Positions 41,021-48,522 of a stretch of DNA of 64,000 nt are shown one piece after another. This DNA comes from Pedobacter sp. BAL39. Lineage in GTDB: Bacteria > Bacteroidota > Bacteroidia > Sphingobacteriales > Sphingobacteriaceae. Both the position numbers and the translations under genes were made by a program. Positions within the stretch are counted from its first letter, which is position 1; every line of letters starts with the position of its first letter. Under the pieces are notes generated by a model that saw only the letters and a program-made list of their open reading frames with translations, was not told the DNA's origin and did not search any database. The DNA lies in the NCBI RefSeq assembly GCF_000170795.1, contig NZ_ABCM01000001.1, forward strand, positions 62,001 to 126,000, read 5' to 3'.

Positions 41021-41247
41021 GATACTTTTTGAACTTTAATAATATTTACCGGGCAGTTATGAGCGGCGGCAAGACTGCTTTCCAGCTCTTCATCGCCAAC
41101 AACAACCCCAAAAAAACCTTTTTTCTCTACCCCATGCACCAAGGTACACTTGCCATCATGCCTCGAAATGCGCCAGCGGAAAGCATCCGCCTCCACACAT
41201 GCATTACAGCCGATACACTTGCCACGTTGCTGAATGATGCGCACCAT
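41017..41247 (-). CDS. Small 4Fe-4S ferredoxin
   Basis: 76-aa protein. Cys11, Cys14 and Cys17 (CIGCNACVE) with Cys65 (HNCPV) make a single [4Fe-4S] site of the monocluster type; Cys34 is extra. It overlaps both neighbours by one to four bases (TGATG with the U32 stop, ATGA with the next start), so all three products are probably needed together. It may deliver electrons to the U32 protein, as ferredoxin is required by the U32 enzyme RlhA in E. coli. Confidence 0.88.
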   Translation of the reverse strand: MVRIIQQRGKCIGCNACVEADAFRWRISRHDGKCTLVHGVEKKGFFGVVVGDEELESSLAAAHNCPVNIIKVQKVS

Positions 41248-42485
41248 CAGGAGTCAACAAACTTGTACAACTTGTCTGAACGCCTGATCTTATGCTCCAG
41301 TGCAATGGAAACTGCATCTCCCTTACTGGCCGAAAGACAGCTCACATCATTTACCCTAATCTCTTTTACCGTTGTCTGCAGCACGCCTGTTTTTGGACCT
41401 GTGATCAGAATGTCATCCCCCACCTGCAAACCGAAGGCCTCGAGCTTAAACTCCGCCGCAGCGGCCTTCTGAAAATACTTTATCCCTTTACCCAGATATA
41501 TTTTCTTCTTCGTCGCCTTCGAACCATACACATTACTCCACTCTCCCATCTTACGCCCCAGGTAATAGCCATCCCAAAATCCCCTGTTGAAGACGGTAGA
41601 CAACCTGTCCTTCCACGCTACCACTTTATCTTTATGATAAGTACCCTCCATATACGCATCAATTGCCTCCCGGTAACAGGAGATGGTCGTATGCACGTAA
41701 TCTGCACTCCTGCCGCGCCCCTCAATCTTCAATACGGTTACTCCGGCCTGTATCATTTCATCCAGAAAATCTATGGTGCATAAGTCTTTCGCCGACATGA
41801 TATATTCGTTGTCCACTTCAAACTCAATGCCCTGCTCCTTGTCGGTAACAATATAACTACGGCGGCAGTTTTGTACACAGGCGCCCCGGTTTGCAGAGGC
41901 AAAATCGGAATGCAGGCTCAGGTAACACTTTCCTGAAATGGCCATACATAAGGCGCCATGTGCAAAAAGCTCCAGCTTCATCAGCTTTCCGGAAGGACCT
42001 GTGATGTTGCGCCGCTTGATCTCCCTGCTGATGGAAGCTACTTGCAGCAAACTCAATTCCCGGGCAAGCACGACAACATCTGCAAAGGCAGCAAAAAATT
42101 CAACGGTGTCTATATTGGAAACGTTCGCTTGTGTGGAAATGTGAACCTCTACGCCTATTTTATTCGCATAATTGAGTACCGCGTAGTCAGAAGCAATAAT
42201 GGCATCTATCCAGTTGGCCTTTGCTGCATCAACCACCCTGCGCATCAGGTTGATGTCGTGATCGTAGAGAATCGTATTCAACGTCAGGTAACTCTTTACC
42301 TTATTCTCCAGGCAGATGGCTGTAATTTCTGAAAGATCGTCTATGGTGAAGTTGGCGATTGACCGTGCGCGCATATTGAGCTGCTCAATACCAAAATAAA
42401 TGGAATCTGCCCCTGCATGTATGGCCGCCCATAAAGACTCAAATGAGCCCACCGGCGCCATTAACTCTATTTTATTGATGTTCAT
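41247..42485 (-). CDS. U32-family protein (peptidase U32 / RNA hydroxylase type)
   Basis: 412-aa protein: N-terminal TIM-like barrel opening IELMAPVGSFESLWAAIHAGADSIYFG, the family signature ELFAHGALCMAISGKCYLS, then RGACVQNCRRSY and AKDLCTIDFL. The last three segments supply the conserved cysteines, probably for an iron-sulfur cluster. U32 proteins are annotated as collagenase-like peptidases, but characterised members (TrhP/YegQ, RlhA/YdcP, UbiU/V) hydroxylate tRNA, rRNA or quinones using prephenate or related oxygen sources. Which of these applies is open; the adjacent ferredoxin favours a hydroxylase. Confidence 0.88.
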   Translation of the reverse strand: MNINKIELMAPVGSFESLWAAIHAGADSIYFGIEQLNMRARSIANFTIDDLSEITAICLENKVKSYLTLNTILYDHDINLMRRVVDAAKANWIDAIIASDYAVLNYANKIGVEVHISTQANVSNIDTVEFFAAFADVVVLARELSLLQVASISREIKRRNITGPSGKLMKLELFAHGALCMAISGKCYLSLHSDFASANRGACVQNCRRSYIVTDKEQGIEFEVDNEYIMSAKDLCTIDFLDEMIQAGVTVLKIEGRGRSADYVHTTISCYREAIDAYMEGTYHKDKVVAWKDRLSTVFNRGFWDGYYLGRKMGEWSNVYGSKATKKKIYLGKGIKYFQKAAAAEFKLEAFGLQVGDDILITGPKTGVLQTTVKEIRVNDVSCLSASKGDAVSIALEHKIRRSDKLYKFVDS

Positions 42486-42604
42486 GTATGGATTCTATAG
42501 CCTACAAAATTTAGATTATTTACCGGATTAAAATATGACGGCGGTCACCTCCCCGGAAAAGGAATTTTGTAAACATAAAACAATACAGCATCACATCGAC
42601 TTTC

Positions 42605-43531
42605 CTAAATCCGGATGCTCAGGATATCCTTAATGGCATGTGCAAGTTTCGGGTAAAGGAAGGTATAGCCACTATCCACAAGTCTTGCCGGCAACACCCA
42701 GCGGCTCTTCAGGATCAACTCCACTTCCGTTCCAATGAGCGCAGCACCGACTGAGAGTAACCAGGCAGGGGTAGGTAGTCCAACGGGAATGTTGTATGCT
42801 GACCGGATCGCTTTCATCACCTCCTTATTGGGTTGGGGATCCGGCGCGGTACAGTTCACAGGCCCCGACAGTTCCTCATGCTCCAGCAACCACTCCGTAC
42901 AGCGCGCAGCATCCTGCTCATGGATCCAGGAAATATACTGACTGCCATCTCCCTGATGCCCGCCAAGGCCACACCTGACGAGATTCAGCAACCTTGGAAA
43001 TGCGCCGTCGGCCCGGCCAAATACAATTCCCATGCGTAATGCTACTTTCCTCGTCGCTGGGGTATCGGTTTCAAAAAAAGCATTTTCCCAGGCGCGACAA
43101 ACATCAATTGAAAATCCATACCCGATGTCTCCTCCTTCTTCATCCTGTGCATGGTCTTCTGCATGGCGATAGATGGTCGCCGAGGTGACATTGATCCACA
43201 ACTTGGGGGCGACAGCCAGTTTTGCAATGGCGGCACCAAGCAAACGGGTAGGAATGACCCTTGAGCGGATGATCTCCTCGCGGTTCTTCTTCGTATAACG
43301 GCAATTCACATTCTTACCGCATAAATTGACCAGCAGATCGGCGCCCGACATGTGGTCTGCCCAAGCTCTTTCTGTCTTTCCATCCCATATCACAGTAACC
43401 ACATTCCCTCTCGGAACCTCTGCGCTCCTGCTCAGCACAATGACTTCCTGCGCCATTGAACTGTAATAATTGGCGAACACCTGACCGAGATAACCATTAC
43501 CACCGGCCAGTACTATCTTTTGATATTTCAT
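42605..43531 (-). CDS. TIGR01777 family NAD(P)-binding epimerase-like protein
   Basis: 308-aa short-chain dehydrogenase-type protein. The Rossmann start KIVLAGGNGYLG is at about 5-16, then LVNLCGKNVNCRYT, YRHAEDHAQDEEGG (usual active-site Tyr region) and RMGIVFGRADGAFPRLLNLVRCGLGG. The TIGR01777-type ending PARLVDSGYTFLYPKLAHAIKDIL matches. Members have been called SulA-like or sugar epimerases, but no reaction is established. I start at the ATG 43529-43531. It follows the DCC-domain gene by 20 bases and is the second gene of a GbsR-linked operon. Confidence 0.88.
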   Translation of the reverse strand: MKYQKIVLAGGNGYLGQVFANYYSSMAQEVIVLSRSAEVPRGNVVTVIWDGKTERAWADHMSGADLLVNLCGKNVNCRYTKKNREEIIRSRVIPTRLLGAAIAKLAVAPKLWINVTSATIYRHAEDHAQDEEGGDIGYGFSIDVCRAWENAFFETDTPATRKVALRMGIVFGRADGAFPRLLNLVRCGLGGHQGDGSQYISWIHEQDAARCTEWLLEHEELSGPVNCTAPDPQPNKEVMKAIRSAYNIPVGLPTPAWLLSVGAALIGTEVELILKSRWVLPARLVDSGYTFLYPKLAHAIKDILSIRI

Positions 43532-43551
43532 ATTTTCCCTGATCTGTATTG

Positions 43552-44376
43552 TTAAACCATTTCTGTAACCAGCAACAGTACTCCTAAACGGTAAATTACC
43601 CAGCTGATGCTCAATGTCCAGCCCAGCAATAGCAAACGACTCCTTCGGATGTGCTCCAGGAACATCAGTCCGGCCACCCCCATGAACCATAAGGCATAAA
43701 ATACTGGCGGCATGCTCATCCAGCCGGACAGGATCAGTGGCGGCAACAGCAACAACGCGCCGGCAAAGGAAATCGTCATCATATTACCCAGGTACATCCA
43801 TACTTTATCCCGCTCAATCATCAAAATGATGATGCCCTGAAAAACGATCTGTCCTCCACAGATCAGGTACTCACGATCAGGACCGCCAGTGGGCAGGATG
43901 CCCGTCAGCAGACGACTGTATGCAGACAACACATAAGCTGTCACCAACCAGGTAAACACCAGATAAACCATGCGATAGCTCAGCCGGAAATCGGGCTGAA
44001 ACTGACCCTTTACTACCTGCAGTGGACCCGGTACGATCACTCTCCTGTTAAAGGAAACAAAGGCATATATTTTCGTCATCAGCCAGATGAAAGGTCCAAA
44101 GTCAAACAGAGGTTTAAAAACAGGCAGCCCCGTGGCAATGACCTTAAACAGACTACGGACACCATAAGTCACTTCACCGGTTTCCTGGTTCAGCAATGCT
44201 ATTTCGTTGGCGGCGCGCCTTCTGTCCAGCATCGGACAATGCTCCTGGCTAACTTCCTGATAGGCCGCCCGCCCCCCGGCTTCCAGCAAACCTGTATCAA
44301 CAAAGGTTTTTGTATACATCCTGCACATTGGACATTCTGCATCAAACAGAATAAGGTGATTTTTTAACGTTTTCAT
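43552..44376 (-). CDS. DCC-family thiol-disulfide oxidoreductase-like protein fused to membrane domain
   Basis: 274-aa protein. The N-terminal domain has LILFDAECPMC with Cys15 and Cys18, the DCC (DUF393) motif resembling a thioredoxin CxxC. After residue 130 five to six membrane helices follow (e.g. VYLVFTWLVTAYVLSAYSRLL, MTISFAGALLLLPPLIL). The membrane part is an addition to the simple DCC family. The start is the ATG at 44374-44376. A copy of the 20-bp operator found in the GbsR promoter lies 73 bases upstream. Confidence 0.78.
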   Translation of the reverse strand: MKTLKNHLILFDAECPMCRMYTKTFVDTGLLEAGGRAAYQEVSQEHCPMLDRRRAANEIALLNQETGEVTYGVRSLFKVIATGLPVFKPLFDFGPFIWLMTKIYAFVSFNRRVIVPGPLQVVKGQFQPDFRLSYRMVYLVFTWLVTAYVLSAYSRLLTGILPTGGPDREYLICGGQIVFQGIIILMIERDKVWMYLGNMMTISFAGALLLLPPLILSGWMSMPPVFYALWFMGVAGLMFLEHIRRSRLLLLGWTLSISWVIYRLGVLLLVTEMV

Positions 44377-44448
44377 AAGCTCAATTTTAATTAAGATACC
44401 ATTACTCCCCCCCAGATCCACTCTTCTTACACCAACAACAATATTAAA

Positions 44449-44468
44449 CTTTCAGTAATTTTTGAAAC
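44449..44468. promoter_or_regulatory. Operator copy upstream of the DCC gene
   Basis: CTTTCAGTAATTTTTGAAAC matches the GbsR-promoter site at 18 of 20 positions (compared on opposite strands). A TATTGTTG box, one mismatch from TAnnTTTG, lies right next to it on the minus strand. Confidence 0.6.
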
Positions 44469-44577
44469 ATTGAAAGAAAAAAGAAGCTGACTTGACTCAG
44501 CTGATATTGATTGGGTTAATTTGTTTTATTTGAACATTTATTATCCATTTGAATATAATTTAATGGAATGTCCTTAT

Positions 44578-45084
44578 CTACTTGAACATTTTAAAAATAC
44601 TGCCCCAGAACCAGTTCTCTTCCGCCTTAAGCATGGTCTCCAATGTTTTATCTACATTTTTAGCCAGCTTATTGATGTCATGAACAGACTTTGAAAAAGT
44701 GGCAAACTCAGGGTCTTTCTCATCCCCTTTCACTTTCGACAGCTCATCGAGTACCTTGATCACCGGATCAAGCTCCCGCTTCCTGCGCTCTGCAGCTACC
44801 TGACGTGCGATGTTCCAGACATCCTTATCGGCAAGAAAATATTCCTTGCGCTCCCCCGCCCGATGCTGCTTCTCAATCAGCCCCCAGCCCATCAGATCCC
44901 TCAACGTCATGTTCGCATTTCCCCGCGATATGCTCAGCGATTCCATGATCTCCTCTGTCGTCAGTGCCTCCGGTGACAATAGTAAAAGGGCGTGGATCTG
45001 AGCCATCGTACGGTTAATTCCCCACTCTGATCCCAGCTTCCCCCAGGTCTCTATAAATTTTTGCCTTGCTTCTGTGAGTTCCAT
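44578..45084 (-). CDS. GbsR/MarR-family transcriptional regulator
   Basis: 168-aa winged-helix regulator. The DNA-binding part is INRTMAQIHALLLLSPEALTTEEIMESLSISRGNANMTLRDLMGWGLIEK (about 23-73), with the usual wing (AGERKEYFLAD), followed by a helical dimerisation tail. It starts at the ATG 45082-45084; the TTG two codons upstream belongs to the -7 box. A palindromic site overlaps its promoter and recurs upstream of the DCC gene, so it probably represses both. The signal is unknown. Confidence 0.9.
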   Translation of the reverse strand: MELTEARQKFIETWGKLGSEWGINRTMAQIHALLLLSPEALTTEEIMESLSISRGNANMTLRDLMGWGLIEKQHRAGERKEYFLADKDVWNIARQVAAERRKRELDPVIKVLDELSKVKGDEKDPEFATFSKSVHDINKLAKNVDKTLETMLKAEENWFWGSIFKMFK

Positions 45085-45087
45085 ATC

Positions 45088-45122
45088 CAAAGATAAATAC
45101 TATTTTCTAAACTTTCAAAAAA
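45088..45122 (-). promoter_or_regulatory. GbsR-gene promoter with -7 box abutting the ATG
   Basis: Minus strand: -33 TTTTTTG (45116-45122), a 20-base spacer, then -7 TATCTTTG (45088-45095), ending 3 bases before the ATG. Both elements and spacing are near ideal for Bacteroidota, and the mRNA would be leaderless. Confidence 0.7.
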
Positions 45123-45131
45123 TACTGAAAG
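45112..45131. promoter_or_regulatory. Palindromic operator in the GbsR promoter
   Basis: CTTTCA-aaaaatac-TGAAAG is a perfect 6-bp dyad that overlaps the -33 element. A second copy is at 44449-44468. Negative autoregulation is the simplest reading. Confidence 0.65.
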
Positions 45132-45230
45132 ATAAATCACACTATTTTAATATTCATACTTTCCACTTATATTAGCTGACAATTACGCTTCGCCACGACG
45201 AAGGGCAACCACCACAGAACACCACAATTC

Positions 45231-45791
45231 ATGGAAAGACCAGGCAAAATGACATTATGGGCAATGCTGCTCTTCTCCTTGCTGAGTAGCGCATGCCAAA
45301 AGGACGATCTTTCCAAGGTCCAGCCCCCGCCCTTGGACGTACTCAACAACAGTAAAACATGGACATTGGTCAATCCTGAACATACGAAATGTAAGTCTTT
45401 CGGTGTATCAAATGGTACACGTTATCCTTACGACAGGATGCAGCTGTCTTCCGCGAGTTTTACCGTCAGCAAAGAAAATGGCCAGTTTATCATTACAGAA
45501 ATAAAAGAAGGCACGGAAAGCGGCATAGCCGATTTCAGCCCTCTTCTGTTTACCAGCCTGCAGACCCGTTACCACAACAGTTATCACATCCAATACAATC
45601 CGCTAAACAAAAGTTTAACGTATGAGCAGATGCCCGGTCAGGTCTATCCTACCATCTCCCTCTTTTACCTGCTTGGCGGATACCGGATTGTGTCCATCAG
45701 CAAAGATACGCTGGTGGTTAAAGATCCCTTCCCTCTCGATAACGGCCTGAATGGAAAATGGATCGGCGAACTCACCTTCATCAGCCACTAG
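45231..45791 (+). CDS. Hypothetical lipoprotein
   Basis: 186-aa protein with a lipoprotein signal: hydrophobic stretch LWAMLLFSLLSSAC, predicted lipidation at Cys22, followed by QKDD. The mature part (FTVSKENGQFIITEIKEG..., ISISKDTLVVKDPFPL) has the alternating pattern of small beta-sandwich or lipocalin-like lipoproteins of Bacteroidota. I do not recognise a family. It is divergent from the GbsR gene and could share its operator region. An internal Met at 7 is an alternative start. Confidence 0.7.
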   Translation: MERPGKMTLWAMLLFSLLSSACQKDDLSKVQPPPLDVLNNSKTWTLVNPEHTKCKSFGVSNGTRYPYDRMQLSSASFTVSKENGQFIITEIKEGTESGIADFSPLLFTSLQTRYHNSYHIQYNPLNKSLTYEQMPGQVYPTISLFYLLGGYRIVSISKDTLVVKDPFPLDNGLNGKWIGELTFISH

Positions 45792-45850
45792 CAAACTGAC
45801 CTGCTTCCGATCGACAGTGATCAACTGTAAAGCCTTACATAGGCAGAAGT

Positions 45851-46447
45851 TTATCTGAAAATTTTTCTGTTGATGATGCTAAGGGCACCTTTTTTTTCCA
45901 GAGACTTGACCGAACGGATCACGGTTTCCACACGCAGACCGGTCAGGTCTGCAATCTGCTGCCTGGTGATTTCAACCTTATATTTTTCGGTTCCTGTAGT
46001 GTTACCACCCCGCTCCTTATAATAATCAATCAGTTTGAGAATGCGGTGTTCAGGTTCCTGTGAGGAAATCTCAGACGCCATCATCGACTTGTAATACAAC
46101 CGCTTGGCCAGGTTAATGGTCAACTCCAGGTGTACCTCAGGATGAGACCGCAGCAATTCCAAAAACCGCGGTCTTCCCAGCTGATACACCGTCGTCCTGG
46201 CCAATGCCACTGCATTTGCAGGATAGTGACCATCCATCAGTAAAGGCGGCTCTCCAAAACTCTCCCCATCATTAAAGATACCCTGCACAAATTCCTTTCC
46301 TTCATCATTAAAATTGTTCATCTTAATGCTGCCCAGTATAATCTGATGGTAACACCTGGCACGGTCGCCCGCCCTGAAAAGAATCTCCCCTTTTTCAAAG
46401 CTCAGCTGCTTTGCGCCAAATTCCTTTAATAGCTGTTCGGTAATCAT
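45851..46447 (-). CDS. Crp/Fnr-family transcriptional regulator
   Basis: 198-aa regulator. The N-terminal cyclic-nucleotide-binding fold has EKGEILFRAGDRARCYHQIILGSIKM and GESFGEPPLLMDGHYPANAVALARTTVYQL. The C-terminal winged helix contains ITRQQIADLTGLRVETVIRSVKSLEKKGAL, the Crp HTH signature. No Fe-S cysteine cluster like that of Fnr is visible (only one Cys in the sensor). The ligand is unknown. It is monocistronic. Confidence 0.92.
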   Translation of the reverse strand: MITEQLLKEFGAKQLSFEKGEILFRAGDRARCYHQIILGSIKMNNFNDEGKEFVQGIFNDGESFGEPPLLMDGHYPANAVALARTTVYQLGRPRFLELLRSHPEVHLELTINLAKRLYYKSMMASEISSQEPEHRILKLIDYYKERGGNTTGTEKYKVEITRQQIADLTGLRVETVIRSVKSLEKKGALSIINRKIFR

Positions 46448-46477
46448 CGATCTGATATTTTCAAAAGCTCCTGAAAC

Positions 46478-46507
46478 AAAAAGCCAGAAGTCGGTTTAAC
46501 TTCTGGC
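46478..46507 (-). terminator. Terminator of the alpha-galactosidase/esterase operon
   Basis: The perfect 9-bp stem GCCAGAAGT/ACTTCTGGC has a 7-base loop and is followed on the minus strand by TTTTTGTTT. It lies 45 bases past the esterase stop. Confidence 0.85.
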
Positions 46508-46551
46508 AAATATAAAGGGTATTTAAGCTGTTAGCTCAATCCAGCTGGATG

Positions 46552-48510
46552 CTATTTTTTTCCAAGGGTAACACCGTGGTAATCATCCGTACGGAAAGGA
46601 CTTGCAGGCAGTCCGGCACCATTCACCAGGTTGACTGCAGGATTGTTTCCCCAGCCATAACGAACAGACACCGGCTGTTGCACAGCCTCACTCTCCACGA
46701 TTACGGTATTTCCTTTGATCGTCGCTTTAGCCCAATGGTATACATGGTCGGCGCCAGCAATGGCGAAACCACTCAAGGCAGCACCATCCGAACTCTTCAG
46801 GCCCTGGTCGGCATGTTTAAAACTCAGCACAATGGTCTTTCCAACCACTTTCTGCCCGCTGTAAGCAGGTCCGGAGAAACTCACTTTCTTACCATATACC
46901 TGATGATCAGCAATCAGGCCCAGTCGCCTTCCCACCTCCTGTTTATTTTTAGGATGAATATCTTTGGCATCACCAATATCAATGATCACTGCCATACCTG
47001 TATTCGGCAGGGTCAGCGTTTTCGACTGTGCTTCTCTTAATTCCGCCCAGGCAGATTCCTGTGGCTGCTCATCAGCCTTCATAAAATTGGCCAGCTGCAC
47101 AAAATAGAAAGGGAAATCACCGATATTCCACTGCTTGCGCCAGTCTTTGATCATGGTAGGGAACAGATCGCGGTATTGGTACGCACGATCAGCATTACTC
47201 TCTCCCTGATACCAGATGGCACCACGGATGTTAAACTGTACGAAAGGATTGATCATGGCATTGAACAACACCGTAGGACGGTTCGGACCATCCTCGGCAA
47301 GGGGCCTCGACGCGATGGTCTTAAGGTCCAGTCCGACGCGATAGTTCCATTCACCGGCAAGCGTCATCTGCTCGCCACCCGATCTACTCAGAAAAAGGTC
47401 TTTTGCCTCACCATACAACCCGCCGCCACCAGCGCCGTCAAACACACGCACAGTAATCACATTCTCTCCCACCTTCAGCAACTTTCCAGGAATGATATAA
47501 TTCCTGGATTGGTCGTATCCAACCGTTTTTCCTACCTCTACATCATTCACATAAGTGATGTCGTCGTCATCAATCTTTCCGAGACTTAATTTCAGATCGG
47601 CACCGGTCCAGGATGCAGGCAGGATAATTTTCTTTTGAAAATAGACTACCCCATCAAAATCACTCAGCCCTGCCTCTTCCCAAAGGGCAGGCAAGGTCAT
47701 ACGCTTCCATGTCCCGGCACTTTGATAACCCAGGTCTTTCGATGCCACAAGCTGCTCCCACGCCGCATATTTTTCTTCATAAGAACCCGCAGCAGGATTT
47801 TTAGCTTTCGCCTCTATCTGCCGAACACCATCCACAAAATCCGGCAGGGTGTTGAGTGAACCTGCACTTGTCCAGGCCTCAGCAATCGTTCCTCCCCAGG
47901 AGGTATGGATCAGTCCAATCGGAATATGTGTTTTTTCGTATACCTCCCGTGCGAAGAAATAAGCAGTGGAAGAAAAACCTTCGACATACTTAGGACTACA
48001 TTCCTGCCATCCTCCGTTTTCCACCTTTGCATCTTCCAGCGGCACATTGCTCGTCACCTTTACCGCCTGTAGCAACCTGATGTTCGGATAATTGGCATCA
48101 GCAATCTCCTTTTCATAGTTGTTGATCTTACCCCACCCTGAAAGGGGCATCTCCATGTTCGACTGACCGGAGCAGACCCACACCTCACCGATCAGCACAT
48201 TTTTGAGCATAAGGGCCTCGCCATCAGAGATGGTAATCTGATAAGGACCACCATACGCTGGAGTGGCTACTTTCAGCTTCCAGTTCCCCTGTGCGTCAGC
48301 AACGGCTGTAGCGGTTTTACTATTCCAGGTCGTGCTCACCGTAACGGTCTTTCCGGCATCAGCCTTGCCCCATATTGCAGCATCGCTCTTCTGCTGGAGC
48401 ACCATATTATTTGAAAAAACGGAAGGCAGCACCACCTTAGCCTGCGCCACATGAATGGAAAACAGGCCGGCAATGGTCATCAATCCGAAATGAAATGGAT
48501 ACCTTTTCAT
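46552..48510 (-). CDS. Secreted sialate O-acetylesterase family protein
   Basis: 652-aa exported esterase. The signal peptide ends near AQA-KVVLP (residue 24). The SGNH-type hydrolase domain carries Ser117 in VCSGQSNMEMPL and the second block AIWYQGESNADRAY; a jelly-roll insert (about 280-390) interrupts the domain, as in related family members. Such enzymes remove acetyl groups from sialic acids or plant xylan/pectin sugars. It follows the alpha-galactosidase gene by 12 bases, so a plant hemicellulose or galactoside substrate is more likely than sialic acid; this is an inference. Confidence 0.88.
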   Translation of the reverse strand: MKRYPFHFGLMTIAGLFSIHVAQAKVVLPSVFSNNMVLQQKSDAAIWGKADAGKTVTVSTTWNSKTATAVADAQGNWKLKVATPAYGGPYQITISDGEALMLKNVLIGEVWVCSGQSNMEMPLSGWGKINNYEKEIADANYPNIRLLQAVKVTSNVPLEDAKVENGGWQECSPKYVEGFSSTAYFFAREVYEKTHIPIGLIHTSWGGTIAEAWTSAGSLNTLPDFVDGVRQIEAKAKNPAAGSYEEKYAAWEQLVASKDLGYQSAGTWKRMTLPALWEEAGLSDFDGVVYFQKKIILPASWTGADLKLSLGKIDDDDITYVNDVEVGKTVGYDQSRNYIIPGKLLKVGENVITVRVFDGAGGGGLYGEAKDLFLSRSGGEQMTLAGEWNYRVGLDLKTIASRPLAEDGPNRPTVLFNAMINPFVQFNIRGAIWYQGESNADRAYQYRDLFPTMIKDWRKQWNIGDFPFYFVQLANFMKADEQPQESAWAELREAQSKTLTLPNTGMAVIIDIGDAKDIHPKNKQEVGRRLGLIADHQVYGKKVSFSGPAYSGQKVVGKTIVLSFKHADQGLKSSDGAALSGFAIAGADHVYHWAKATIKGNTVIVESEAVQQPVSVRYGWGNNPAVNLVNGAGLPASPFRTDDYHGVTLGKK

Positions 48511-48522
48511 AATTAACTGTGT

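Noticed and set aside
41247..42485. Calling the U32 gene a collagenase-like protease with certainty
   Set aside because: Characterised U32 relatives with these cysteines are hydroxylation enzymes, and the adjacent ferredoxin points the same way.
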